This document shows positions 6,399 to 14,556 of a stretch of 64,000 nt of DNA, one piece after another. Origin of the DNA: Pseudomonadota bacterium (lineage in GTDB: Bacteria > Pseudomonadota > Gammaproteobacteria > Burkholderiales > Rhodocyclaceae); assembly GCA_018240785.1 (NCBI GenBank), contig JAFEFC010000018.1, positions 40,561 through 104,560 on the forward strand, read 5' to 3'. A program made the position numbers and the translations under genes. The notes under the pieces were generated by a model, which worked only from the letters and a program-made list of their open reading frames with translations, was not told the origin of the DNA and did not search any database. The number at the start of each line of letters is the position of its first letter. The first letter of the stretch is position 1.

Positions 6399-8423
6399 TC
6401 AAGAGCCTTTGCGGCCGCTACTGCCATAAAGGCGTAGAGATCGCGAGGCTCCGCGTTTGGACGCGCCGGATTCGACCGGCAGCGTACCTTTGCAGTCGGG
6501 GTAGCGACTGCACGACCAGAAGGGGCCGGTCTTGCCGGTGCGCTGGCGCGTGGGTGCGCCGCACTGCGGGCAAGCGGGTCCCTGGGGAACCTTGATGGAC
6601 AGCGAGGTGCTGCCGTACTGCGCGATCAGTTGCGAAATCCATGCGGCCTGCTTGCCGATAAACACATCCAGGGTGAGCTGACCAGCCTCGATCATGTCGA
6701 GCGCCTGTTCCCACACTGCCGTCGTGCCGGGGTCTGCAATCGCCGCGGGTACGGCGTCGATCAGGGTGAACGCTGCATCCGATGCGCGAATGGAGCGTCC
6801 TTTCTTCACAAGGTAGCTGCGGGCGATCAACCCGCTGATGATGTTGGCCCGCGTGGCCTCTGTGCCGATGCCGACCGTATCCTTGAGCTTCTGCTTCAGG
6901 CGCGGGTCCGTCACCAGCTTGGCGACCCCCTTCATGGATTTGACCAGCTCGCCCTGCGTGTAAGGCTTGGGCGGCATCGTCTTGAGCGCCTTGATCTCGG
7001 CCTCGGTCACCTGACACGCCATGCCTTCGCGCAGCACGGGGAGTACCTGGCTGCGTGCCGTGGCTTCACCGTCCTCGTCCGCTTGCGGCTCGGCCAGCAC
7101 CAGGCGCCAGCCCTTGACGATCACCTGTTTTCCGGTGGCCACCAGCTTCTGCTGGTCGCAGGACAGCTTGGCGACAGTGCGGTCGAACTCGTGGTGAGGG
7201 AGGAACTGCGCCAGGTAGTGCGCGCGGATCAGCCGGTACACCGCCAGTTCCTTCTCGCTCATGGCCGAGAGGTTCGCGGGTTCCAAGGTGGGAATGATGC
7301 CATGGTGCGCCGTCACTTTGCCGTCGTTCCAGGCGCGCGAGCGCTGGGAGCGGTCGAGCTGGCCCATGATCGGGCGCAGCGAGGGATCGGTCTTGAGCAG
7401 GCTGTCCAGAACAGTGGGCACCTCGGCAAACATGCTTTCGGGCAGGTAGCCTGAATCGGAACGCGGGTACGTAGTGGCCTTGTGGGTCTCGTACAGGGAC
7501 TGGGCGATCTCCAGGGTTTCTTGAACATCCAGCCCAAGCTGTTTGGAACAGACCTCCTGCAAGGTGCCCAGGTCGAACAGCAGCGGCGGGCCTTCACGCA
7601 TGTGTTCGGTCTCGACAAACACCACCTGAGCGCTACCCGCAGCGCGGATCTGTTGCGCGGCTTGCTGGGCAACCGGCTGTTGCAGGCAGCGGCCAGCGTC
7701 GTCGGTGCAGCCATCGGGCGGAACCCACTGCGCGCTGAAAGCCTGTCCACCCGCAGACAGGGACACGTCGATGGCCCAGAACGGCACCGACTTGAAGGCC
7801 GCGATCTCGCGGTCGCGGTCCACGACGAGCTTCAGGGTCGGCGTCTGCACGCGCCCGACGGACAGCACGCCGTCGTAGCCGGCCTGACGCCCGAGCACCG
7901 TGAACAACCGGCTGAGGTTCATGCCCACGAGCCAGTCGGCGCGTGAGCGCGCAAGCGCCGAGTAGTACATCGGCAGCGTGTCGGATGAGGGCCGCAACTT
8001 GCCGAGCGCGGTGCGGATCGACGCATCGTTGAGCGCCGACAACCACAGCCGTTCGATGGGGCCGCGGTAACCGCACAGGTCGATGATCTCGCGGGCGATC
8101 AGCTCTCCCTCGCGGTCGGCATCGGTGGCGATGACCAAATGGGTCGCCTTCGCCAGAAGCGCTTTGACGACCTTGAATTGCGTGGCGGTCTTCGGTTTGA
8201 CCTCGACCCGCCACTGCTGGGGAATGATGGGCAGCTGTTCCAGCGACCAGCGCTTGAGCGCCGCGTCATAGACCTCGGGAGCTGCTGCTTCTACGAGATG
8301 GCCAATGCACCAGGTGACGGTGACGCCGGAGCCGCTGAGACAGCCTTCACCGCGCTGCGTCGCGCCGAGAATCCGGCCAATGTCTTTGCCCTGGGAGGGC
8401 TTCTCGCACAAGAACAGCCGCAT
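6399..8423 (-). CDS. topB: DNA topoisomerase III, ICE type, 674 aa
   Basis: Type IA topoisomerase that unlinks single-stranded intermediates during replication and transfer. The N-terminal TOPRIM domain begins MRLFLCEKPSQGKDIGRILG and carries the acidic motif DADREGELIA at 101-110. The active-site tyrosine is Y319 in TTYPRSDSGYLP. The C-terminus has one four-cysteine zinc ribbon (CPQCGAPT...WSCSRYPDCKG). The start at 8423 matches the usual MRLFL beginning; an ATG at 8444 in the same frame is less likely. The pairing with ssb is the standard PFGI-1 arrangement. Confidence 0.95.
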   Translation of the reverse strand: MRLFLCEKPSQGKDIGRILGATQRGEGCLSGSGVTVTWCIGHLVEAAAPEVYDAALKRWSLEQLPIIPQQWRVEVKPKTATQFKVVKALLAKATHLVIATDADREGELIAREIIDLCGYRGPIERLWLSALNDASIRTALGKLRPSSDTLPMYYSALARSRADWLVGMNLSRLFTVLGRQAGYDGVLSVGRVQTPTLKLVVDRDREIAAFKSVPFWAIDVSLSAGGQAFSAQWVPPDGCTDDAGRCLQQPVAQQAAQQIRAAGSAQVVFVETEHMREGPPLLFDLGTLQEVCSKQLGLDVQETLEIAQSLYETHKATTYPRSDSGYLPESMFAEVPTVLDSLLKTDPSLRPIMGQLDRSQRSRAWNDGKVTAHHGIIPTLEPANLSAMSEKELAVYRLIRAHYLAQFLPHHEFDRTVAKLSCDQQKLVATGKQVIVKGWRLVLAEPQADEDGEATARSQVLPVLREGMACQVTEAEIKALKTMPPKPYTQGELVKSMKGVAKLVTDPRLKQKLKDTVGIGTEATRANIISGLIARSYLVKKGRSIRASDAAFTLIDAVPAAIADPGTTAVWEQALDMIEAGQLTLDVFIGKQAAWISQLIAQYGSTSLSIKVPQGPACPQCGAPTRQRTGKTGPFWSCSRYPDCKGTLPVESGASKRGASRSLRLYGSSGRKGS

Positions 8424-8628
8424 GTCAGTCCATCCGATTTCCATGGTTCATTGAGTTGCGGGAATCGAGGATGCCGAACACCACCAAGGGCAGCAGCAAA
8501 CAAGCCGCATGCGGTGGCGACCACTTTTACGGGATGGGATGGCGGGGACGGGAGTGGCGTTCGGCCGGGGATGTGCGGGCCGGGAGCCGCGATTTTTTGG
8601 AGCGCACGGACGCCGGTGGACGTTGATG

Positions 8629-8651
8629 GAGCTATCCCCTGGGGATAGCTC
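8629..8651. promoter_or_regulatory. 17-bp palindrome CTATCCCCWGGGGATAG, copy 1 (extended)
   Basis: The core 8632-8648 is CTATCCCCTGGGGATAG. Pairing extends outwards to give 11-bp arms at 8629-8639 and 8641-8651 around a single central T. It lies between the ssb stop (8698) and the topB start (8423), in a 274-bp gap without a gene. Confidence 0.7.
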
Positions 8652-8697
8652 GCGAGGGCATGGGGGCGACGGACGACTGCCACCGCCCCATGCCGGA

Positions 8698-9150
8698 TCA
8701 CTTCCTGCGCTTCGGCTCCTTCGGCGCGGTCGGTTCCTGGGCGGCCGGGGGTTTCGGCTGCGCATCCTGCGCGGCCTCTTGCTGCCTGGGGCTGAGGGCT
8801 ACGGACTCGATGCGGAACGGCAGGATGCCGACGCTGCGCGCGTTGATCTGCCAGGTCTCGCGCGGCTGATCCTCGTTGTCCGTCCAAGGTTCGCGCTCCA
8901 TCCGGCCGACGACCAGCACGCGCATGCCCTTCTGGTAGAGGTCCTTCCAGTGCGCGGCGTCGCGGTGCCAGATTTCCACCGGCGCCCAGAAGCCGCCGCG
9001 ATCCTCGAAGGTGCCATCCTTCTTGGGAATGGGGTTGTCGAAATAGACGTTCAGGCGCAGAAGGCGGCTGGGCTCGTCGTTGCCGTTGGGGAACTCCCGG
9101 TACTCGGGGGGCGAGCCGATGTTGCCCTCGCCAGAAAAATGCGTACTCAT
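8698..9150 (-). CDS. ssb: Single-stranded DNA-binding protein, 150 aa
   Basis: OB-fold protein protecting single-stranded DNA during ICE replication or transfer. The start at 9150 is MSTHFSGEGNIGSPPEYREF. Residues ~30-110 fit the SSB core (LLRLNVYFDNPIPKKDG, DLYQKGMRVLVVGRMEREPW). The C-terminal tail is proline/lysine rich (PKEPKRRK) and lacks the acidic DDDIPF tip of chromosomal SSB. This is usual for the ICE-encoded SSB group. It precedes topB in the same direction. Confidence 0.9.
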   Translation of the reverse strand: MSTHFSGEGNIGSPPEYREFPNGNDEPSRLLRLNVYFDNPIPKKDGTFEDRGGFWAPVEIWHRDAAHWKDLYQKGMRVLVVGRMEREPWTDNEDQPRETWQINARSVGILPFRIESVALSPRQQEAAQDAQPKPPAAQEPTAPKEPKRRK

Positions 9151-9223
9151 GTTGCAATCTCCGTGGTGGTTGAAATACCCGCACCTGGTCGGTGACGAGC
9201 GCGTGCTGGGTTGCCCGGCGCGA

Positions 9224-9751
9224 TCACTGATCGCGCAGTGCGGGTGGGATGGACTTGAGCCGACGCAGGTAAGCGTCTTCCGCCTCGGTGGCCTTGCTGG
9301 CACACTCCTGGGCCAGCCTGCCCAAGGTGTGCAACAGGCTGATCTGCATGTTCAGCGTGATGCGCTGCAGCTCGATGGCGTGCAAGTCGGCCAGCAGGTT
9401 GACCGGCGTGCTGGTACTCGCCATCAGCTCCTGCCACAGTGCCACGCCCATGGCCGAGCGGTCGTGCTTGCGCCAGCGAAGAAACGCCGTGCCTGCGCCA
9501 GTTGTCTGCTGGGCCAGTTCGATGGGGAGCAGGTGGAAGGGATGCCCGAGGGCTTGTTGCAGCACCTGTCGCTGCGCCAAGCCAATCAACTCGTCGCGCA
9601 TGGCGAAGCACTGGCTGGCCCAGGCCTCCAAGTCCCCTTTACCCTTAAAGGGCTTTAAAAGGCCTTTTTGAGAGGCTGCGTGTTCCAACTGCATGAAGGC
9701 TGTCTGTTGCAGAGGGCGGAAGTAGCGGGTGTCGCGGTTTGGGTCGCTCAT
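9224..9751 (-). CDS. DUF3158 family ICE protein, 175 aa
   Basis: Small helical protein starting MSDPNRDTRYFRPLQQTAFM, with KGKGDLEAWASQCFAMRDEL and a C-terminal LLHTLGRLAQECASKATEAEDAYLRR helix. The sequence and position between SSB and the PFL_4669-type gene match DUF3158. The molecular role is unknown. It overlaps the upstream gene by 4 nt (ATGA at 9748-9751), so translation is coupled. Confidence 0.85.
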   Translation of the reverse strand: MSDPNRDTRYFRPLQQTAFMQLEHAASQKGLLKPFKGKGDLEAWASQCFAMRDELIGLAQRQVLQQALGHPFHLLPIELAQQTTGAGTAFLRWRKHDRSAMGVALWQELMASTSTPVNLLADLHAIELQRITLNMQISLLHTLGRLAQECASKATEAEDAYLRRLKSIPPALRDQ

Positions 9752-10521
9752 GCCTGCGCGTCCTCGCCGGCCGTCGCTTCGGGGGCGGCGGCCTCGTCGC
9801 TGGGCGATGCGGCTGCGGCAGGACCGTCACCGCGCTGCTGCAGGCCACGGCGCATGATGGGCGGCGCGAACTTCGAGCGGCGCGTGCCCTCCAGCACGTC
9901 CGGCGGCATCTCGCCGAACTTTTCCAACGCCGCCCGCGCTGCGGCATTCTTGGCGGCGAAGTCGTCGCGGGTGCAGCCCGAGTAGCGGTACTGCTGGGCC
10001 AGCGAGAACAGGCTGCGCAGTGCATGCGCGCCTTCGTTGAGCCAGCGTTCGAGCGTCGAGCGATCGATCAGCGCGGTGTGGTGCGCGAGGATCAGCTTGC
10101 GGGCGATATCGTCGTAGTCGGCGAGCAGGTACACGGCGGCAAAGCCGAGCTGCGCATTGACGAACAGCGGCAGCTTGACCGGCTGGACGTTGAGGTTTTC
10201 GCCCAGGGTGAGTGCCGGCGGCACGCTCGCCAGGGCCTGGTCCACCTGTTCGCGCAGCGATTGCAGCGTGGCCTTGGTCTGGTCGAGCTTGTCCTCGATG
10301 CGGAGCATCCAGAAGTCGCTGTACGGGTCGTCCTGCTCCGAGCCGCGCCGCATCTTGTTCATCTGGGCGATGTAGCCGTTCAGGCCGACGATGCCCGGTC
10401 GCCCTTCGGCGGCGGCGCGGCCGTGCCAGATGCGCGAGGCGTGGTGCGTGTGCAGCGTCAGCGACATCGCGCTGCGCAAGGAGCCGAGATTCAGTTGCAG
10501 GGGTTCGTTGGTGGTTGCCAT
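9748..10521 (-). CDS. PFL_4669-type integrating conjugative element protein, 257 aa
   Basis: Conserved ICE replication-region protein of unknown mechanism. The start at 10521 is MATTNEPLQLNLGSLRSAMSLTLHTHHASR. Characteristic segments are GLNGYIAQMNKMRRGSEQDDPYSDFWMLRIE near residue 45 and LADYDDIARKLILAHHTALIDRSTLERWL near 130. The C-terminal ~40 residues are an alanine/glutamate-rich low-complexity tail. It is first of a coupled pair with the DUF3158 gene. Two copies of the 17-bp palindrome lie in its leader. Confidence 0.87.
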   Translation of the reverse strand: MATTNEPLQLNLGSLRSAMSLTLHTHHASRIWHGRAAAEGRPGIVGLNGYIAQMNKMRRGSEQDDPYSDFWMLRIEDKLDQTKATLQSLREQVDQALASVPPALTLGENLNVQPVKLPLFVNAQLGFAAVYLLADYDDIARKLILAHHTALIDRSTLERWLNEGAHALRSLFSLAQQYRYSGCTRDDFAAKNAAARAALEKFGEMPPDVLEGTRRSKFAPPIMRRGLQQRGDGPAAAASPSDEAAAPEATAGEDAQA

Positions 10522-10641
10522 GGTGTCCGCTCGTTGTTGGAAAAGAGCGGACAGCTTCGGCAGGTAGCGGAAGGCAGTCAGTCAACAAACCGAAACCCGC
10601 CCGTCCCCGGTTCACGGCGCGGTGGGTGCATGCGTCGCGAT

Positions 10642-10658
10642 CTATCCCCTGGGGATAG
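10642..10658. promoter_or_regulatory. 17-bp palindrome CTATCCCCWGGGGATAG, copy 2
   Basis: CTATCCCC at 10642-10649, central T at 10650, GGGGATAG at 10651-10658. Non-coding, upstream of the gene starting at 10521. Confidence 0.7.
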
Positions 10659-10772
10659 CGCCATGGAGCGCCAAGGAACGCTGCACACCCGGATCAGCGC
10701 GAACAAGGCCGATCCCGCTGCAGGCGATCGAGGCCTGGCGTGCAGCGGTTCGACGTGTAGCCGTCAGTGGAA

Positions 10773-10789
10773 CTATCCCCAGGGGATAG
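10773..10789. promoter_or_regulatory. 17-bp palindrome CTATCCCCWGGGGATAG, copy 3
   Basis: CTATCCCC at 10773-10780, central A at 10781, GGGGATAG at 10782-10789. It lies 131 bp from copy 2 and 48 bp past the stop of the STY4528-type gene. Confidence 0.7.
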
Positions 10790-10836
10790 CTCTACTGGAA
10801 GCCACCGGCATCCACTTCACCACCTTGCAGGCCCGC

Positions 10837-12099
10837 TCACTTGCTGGCGAGCAGGTTGCGCAGCCGCTCGATGTGCTGCCTGGCGACTTCTGGCGGCACA
10901 GGCTTGCCCTGCGGCTGGGATGGTGGCGGTGCTGGTGGTGGCGGCCGCTCGTTCGGCGCAACGGGCGCCGATGGCGCGTCCTTCTTGGCCCAGGCGTTGA
11001 ACTCGCCATGGATGGCCCGCTGGATGATGCCGAACAGATACCCTGCAGGATTGCGGATGCCATGGTTGCTGCATCGTGCAGCCCATTCGTCCAGCACGGC
11101 CTGCCTCAGCGCAGCATCGACCTGCTGTAGTGCCACCCTCGCACCTGTCTGCTGCTCTGCCTTCAGTTCCGCGAAGCGTTTGGGCCATTGCAGGTCGCCC
11201 AGCGCGCGCGCATGCGCTTGTGCCTGCGCGGTAGTACGTACTTCATTAATACGACTACTACGTACTGTACGGGCCTGCTTCGGATTCCGAAGAGAGGCGT
11301 CTGGCGCGGGTTTCGACCCTGCTTCGGATTCCGAAGTGGGATCGTCAGGATTCCGAAGAAGGCTCGTCGCCCCTTCTTCGGATTCGTGCGTGGCGTCCTC
11401 CTGTGGATAACTTTCGTGCGCCCCGACGCCCTGGCTGGCGAGGCGTTCGGCCAGGACTTGCAGCCTCGATGGCAGGGTGCGCCCGGCCAGCATCGGGTCT
11501 TCGCCGATTTCCTTGAGGGTGTGCAGGCCTACGATCTGCACGGCTTTGGCCGAATGGCCGAGCGCTTGGCTGACGAGTTGCAGGTAGTCCGGGTCGAGCT
11601 GCATCGCTTCAAAGGGGGTCAGCGGCTCGTCGTGCAGGACATAGAGGTTGCCGAGGATGCGGCCGGTCTTGGCGTCGCGCCGTCGCCGCACCAGGCTCAG
11701 CCATCGAGTCAGCCGCAGCAGCGTCAGTGCTCGCGCCACGGTTTCGTGCGAGGCTTGCCCGGCGCAGGGCATCGACGCCAGCCAGGGCCGAAGCTGTTCA
11801 TACGTCGGGAACGCCGTCACGCCATCGTCGTTGAGCATCAGCCGGAAGACCTGCCAGGCATTGCGCTCCAGCGGCGTCAGGCGGCGGTCGAGGAACAGCC
11901 GTCGCGGTACGGTCTCGTGCCGGTTGCCGCTGAACAGGAAGGCATCGCCAGACGCCGGACCAGTGGGCATCGCGACAGGTGTAGGTGTGGGCGGGGGCGC
12001 GTCGGCGTTGGGCTTGGGCACAAGGTCTTTCAGCGCAGCGTCGAACAGGTCTGCGAGTGCGATGGGGCCACGACGTGGTGCGGTGTCGTCCACGGCCAT
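10837..12099 (-). CDS. STY4528-type ICE replication protein, 420 aa
   Basis: Its position between DUF2857 and PFL_4669-type genes and its domain layout match the STY4528 family of pathogenicity-island replication proteins. The N-terminal part (ADLFDAALKDLVPKP, FLDRRLTPLERNAWQVFRLM) leads into a winged-helix-like block (SHETVARALTLLRLTRWLSLVRRRRD). The middle is low-complexity and contains repeated S-E-x-E and LRNP motifs. The C-terminus has a conserved helical domain (WAARCSNHGIRNPAGYLFGIIQRAIHGEF). The start at 12099 lies 2 nt after the upstream stop, so the pair is translationally coupled. The open frame extends further up but overlaps the DUF2857 gene. Confidence 0.85.
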   Translation of the reverse strand: MAVDDTAPRRGPIALADLFDAALKDLVPKPNADAPPPTPTPVAMPTGPASGDAFLFSGNRHETVPRRLFLDRRLTPLERNAWQVFRLMLNDDGVTAFPTYEQLRPWLASMPCAGQASHETVARALTLLRLTRWLSLVRRRRDAKTGRILGNLYVLHDEPLTPFEAMQLDPDYLQLVSQALGHSAKAVQIVGLHTLKEIGEDPMLAGRTLPSRLQVLAERLASQGVGAHESYPQEDATHESEEGATSLLRNPDDPTSESEAGSKPAPDASLRNPKQARTVRSSRINEVRTTAQAQAHARALGDLQWPKRFAELKAEQQTGARVALQQVDAALRQAVLDEWAARCSNHGIRNPAGYLFGIIQRAIHGEFNAWAKKDAPSAPVAPNERPPPPAPPPSQPQGKPVPPEVARQHIERLRNLLASK

Positions 12100-12101
12100 G
12101 G

Positions 12102-12662
12102 TTAACCCAATCCTTGATCGACCCAGCTCTTGATCGAAGCCCAGACCACCGACAGAGGCAGCGACATGCCTTCGGCGAGGTCCATGGCGGCATCGAGGAT
12201 GGAGGTTTCGTCTTCGAGATCGACGTTCCTGCTGCTGGTCACGGCCTTCCATTGCCGCCACAGCTCCGTGTCCTGCTTCTCGTCCAGCACGGGATGGCGA
12301 CCCTTGCGCTTGGGCAGGCCGAGGATTTCGCGGCGAAGCGCCACTTCCTGGTGGGTCAGGCCGTAGAAGCGGCTGACCATTTCGGTGCTCGCGCCGAGGC
12401 GCAGCATGCGATCGACCGTGGCGATCTCCTTCTCCACATCCTGCGCCTGCCTGAGCAGACGCCGGAGCACTTCGCGGTTGACCGTCACCGAGCACCACGA
12501 GACGTTGGCGTTGGCCAGCACGCTGATCAGCGCGGGATGCTTGAGGGCGTCCAGCTCTTCCTCGCCAAACCCCATCAGCTTGCAGCGGCGCAGTTGCCCA
12601 TTGCGCAGGTCATAGAGGGCCTGGGCGATGACGGCCTGGTTGAGTGGGTGTGGTGCGGACAT
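12102..12662 (-). CDS. DUF2857 domain protein, 186 aa
   Basis: It starts MSAPHPLNQAVIAQALYDLRNG at 12662. A helix-turn-helix-like central region (LRLGASTEMVSRFYGLTHQEVALRREILGL, residues ~90-120) is typical of DUF2857 proteins, which sit between ParB and the replication protein in this ICE family. It may bind DNA; its role has not been assigned. It lies 15 nt downstream of the parB stop. Confidence 0.85.
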   Translation of the reverse strand: MSAPHPLNQAVIAQALYDLRNGQLRRCKLMGFGEEELDALKHPALISVLANANVSWCSVTVNREVLRRLLRQAQDVEKEIATVDRMLRLGASTEMVSRFYGLTHQEVALRREILGLPKRKGRHPVLDEKQDTELWRQWKAVTSSRNVDLEDETSILDAAMDLAEGMSLPLSVVWASIKSWVDQGLG

Positions 12663-12677
12663 GCTGGTCTCCCTCGG

Positions 12678-14315
12678 TCACGTTCCAGGGTCCGCAGCGC
12701 CGGCGTCCAGGTCGAGCAGACGGCGGGCCAGCCGCAGCAGCCGGAACAGCTTGACCAGTGCGGTGTCGCTCAGTCGCCGGGTTGCGTCGCCTTGTCCGTG
12801 CAGCAACGCCGACAGGTCGATGACGAATTGCCTGTTATCCAAGCCGACGTCGGCGGGCTGCTGACCGGCCATGCATGCCAGCAGCGCCAGGACGGCACGG
12901 CCCAGCGGCTCCAGGTCTTGGGCGTGGGCACGGCAGGCGAAACCGATGCCGTCTGGACGGTCATCGATGCACTCGTCCAGGCGAGCCTCGCCCGCGATCT
13001 CGCGGGCGAACTGCGCGACGTGGATGCGCAGGCGCTCGGGCGTGTCCAGGCTCGCGTCGATGTGCCAGACGTCGGAAATCGGGTAGAGACCGCCTGCTTG
13101 GACGGGAATGGACTGCAAGACGTTGGCCGAGAAATCGGGCAGCGCATCCCCCAGCTCGTCGGCGACCATCCGCTGAATGGATTGCAGCCGCTCCGTCGTC
13201 GGTGCAGGCGAAACGATGTGCCCCTGCAGCCGATCACCAGGAGCAGCCATGGGGCTTCCTGCGGGTGAGCCGTCCGACCCTGAGCCGCCCTCGCGCTCGC
13301 GCGACCCAGGTGTGGTTGCCGGCGTCGGGGCCGATGGGGCCGGCGCCGCGGGCGGGCGTGCCATGGTGTCAGGCTCAGGCAGCGTGGGGGGTGCCGTTGG
13401 TGGGGTCGGATCGCTGACCAGGGCGCGATGGCGGCTTTCGGATTCGGTGAGGTCGAGCGCCAGTACGTCGTAGTCGATGCCGAGCAGTTCGGACATTTGG
13501 CCGATCAGCTCGTCCTGCACGCGCTGGGGGGCGAACTCGTCGGCCTGCGTGTCGAACTGCGACAGCACCTCCTGAAAGAAGTCATCGAAGTCCTGTACCA
13601 GTAGTGTGCGGCCTTTGGCGTAGCGCTCCCACGCGAGCATGCAGGCCTTGCGCATGACCGACAGGCGTTCGACCTGGTGGCGGCCGAGCCCGCCATAGAG
13701 CACGGTCGGGATCGCCGGCAGGAGGTAGCGCACCGCGTCGTTCATCCGGCTGATGTGCGACTGCTGGACCGGGAAACCATCGGCGGCGAGGCGGCGTGCC
13801 AGTTCGGACTGGCTCAGGGCGGCGCCGCTTTCCTGCTCGTAGAACTCGCGCGCCTTCTCGACGCCGAGGGCGCGCTCGATGAACGTCAGGCCTCCACGCA
13901 ATTCGTTCTCGGCCAGGTGGCCGGTCAGCATGACGACTTCGCCGCGGCTGGGCCACGGCCGGAACAGGCACGATATGCGAAAGAACCGCTCGTCCTTGGT
14001 CTCCGACCACAGTTCGCGCAGGATCGCCAGGCGCGTGTTGCCGCCGTTGCGAATGATGTAGTGGTCCTCGCCCGGGCGCCGGGTGATCGCCGGGGCTGCG
14101 TCCAGGCCGCGCTCGCGGATGGACGCCTTGATGTCCTCGTAGGCCGGGTTGCGCTTCTTCCTGGGATCGTGGTCGTAGGGGCGCAACTGGTCCAGGGTCA
14201 CGACCATGGGCGTGTCGGCGATCGGGTCGCTCAAGGCCGAGGTGGACGGGCCGCTGCGCTCGAACCCGGCCGCGAGCAGCTTGCCGGCCATCTGCTGGGA
14301 GGTCATTTCAGCCAT
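12678..14315 (-). CDS. parB: ParB-family partition protein, ICE type, 545 aa
   Basis: Centromere-binding partner of ParA that helps maintain the excised or integrated element. The start at 14315 (MAEMTSQQMAGKLLAAGFE) has GGGAGG upstream. The ParB/Srx fold is seen in VVTLDQLRPYDHDPRKKRNP and HYIIRNGGNTRLAILREL. It is followed by a KorB-type helix-turn-helix region (LSQSELARRLAADGFPVQQSHISRM). A proline/alanine-rich linker near residues 330-390 leads to a second, ICE-specific C-terminal domain. It overlaps the HicA-fold gene by 8 nt. Confidence 0.92.
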   Translation of the reverse strand: MAEMTSQQMAGKLLAAGFERSGPSTSALSDPIADTPMVVTLDQLRPYDHDPRKKRNPAYEDIKASIRERGLDAAPAITRRPGEDHYIIRNGGNTRLAILRELWSETKDERFFRISCLFRPWPSRGEVVMLTGHLAENELRGGLTFIERALGVEKAREFYEQESGAALSQSELARRLAADGFPVQQSHISRMNDAVRYLLPAIPTVLYGGLGRHQVERLSVMRKACMLAWERYAKGRTLLVQDFDDFFQEVLSQFDTQADEFAPQRVQDELIGQMSELLGIDYDVLALDLTESESRHRALVSDPTPPTAPPTLPEPDTMARPPAAPAPSAPTPATTPGSREREGGSGSDGSPAGSPMAAPGDRLQGHIVSPAPTTERLQSIQRMVADELGDALPDFSANVLQSIPVQAGGLYPISDVWHIDASLDTPERLRIHVAQFAREIAGEARLDECIDDRPDGIGFACRAHAQDLEPLGRAVLALLACMAGQQPADVGLDNRQFVIDLSALLHGQGDATRRLSDTALVKLFRLLRLARRLLDLDAGAADPGT

Positions 14316-14556
14316 GGCGGCCTCCCTGCACTGGGGACCGGGCCTCGCGCTCGGCGCGGCGGATCTGCGCGCGGGCGTTGAGGGCGGCCCGGTGGTCACT
14401 GGCCGTCGAACTGGTGTAGATCGCGGCGCAGCCGGCCTTGGTGAATTTGAGGTGGCCGCCCGGCGTGCGCTTGACGTGCCAGCCCTCGCCGACGGCGAAT
14501 TCGATCAGGGCGCGCAGCCGCTTATGGCCTCGGGCCAGTTCATGTGCGCTCGCCAT
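14308..14556 (-). CDS. HicA-fold (YcfA-like) small protein, 82 aa
   Basis: MASAHELARGHKRLRALIEF starts at 14556. The core ALIEFAVGEGWHVKRTPGGHLKFTKAG matches the double-stranded-RNA-binding-like HicA fold, including the glycine-histidine turn (GGH) that carries the catalytic histidine in HicA mRNA interferases. No HicB antitoxin is adjacent. It overlaps parA by 17 nt and parB by 8 nt, so it is embedded in the partition operon. It could be an RNA-binding regulator rather than a toxin. Confidence 0.75.
   Translation of the reverse strand: MASAHELARGHKRLRALIEFAVGEGWHVKRTPGGHLKFTKAGCAAIYTSSTASDHRAALNARAQIRRAEREARSPVQGGRHG

Larger units (their letters stand above)
10522..10836. other. 315-bp intergenic control region with two palindromes
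   Basis: It separates the STY4528-type gene (stop 10837) from the PFL_4669-type gene (start 10521). No gene is seen. It holds two of the three CTATCCCCWGGGGATAG palindromes, 131 bp apart, and so is the likely control region for the 10521-8698 gene group. Confidence 0.6.

Noticed and set aside
6002-6427. Leftward frame of 141 codons between methyltransferase and topB
   Set aside because: Overlaps the topB 3' end, is arginine/proline-rich without a recognisable fold and lacks a ribosome site at the possible starts.
8291-9184. Leftward frame of 297 codons over ssb and the topB start
   Set aside because: Out of frame with ssb, which has OB-fold motifs and a clear start; this frame is a shadow.
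11401-11412. DnaA box-like CTGTGGATAAC as an ICE replication origin
   Set aside because: A single site inside the STY4528-type coding sequence without neighbouring repeats or an A/T-rich stretch is not enough.
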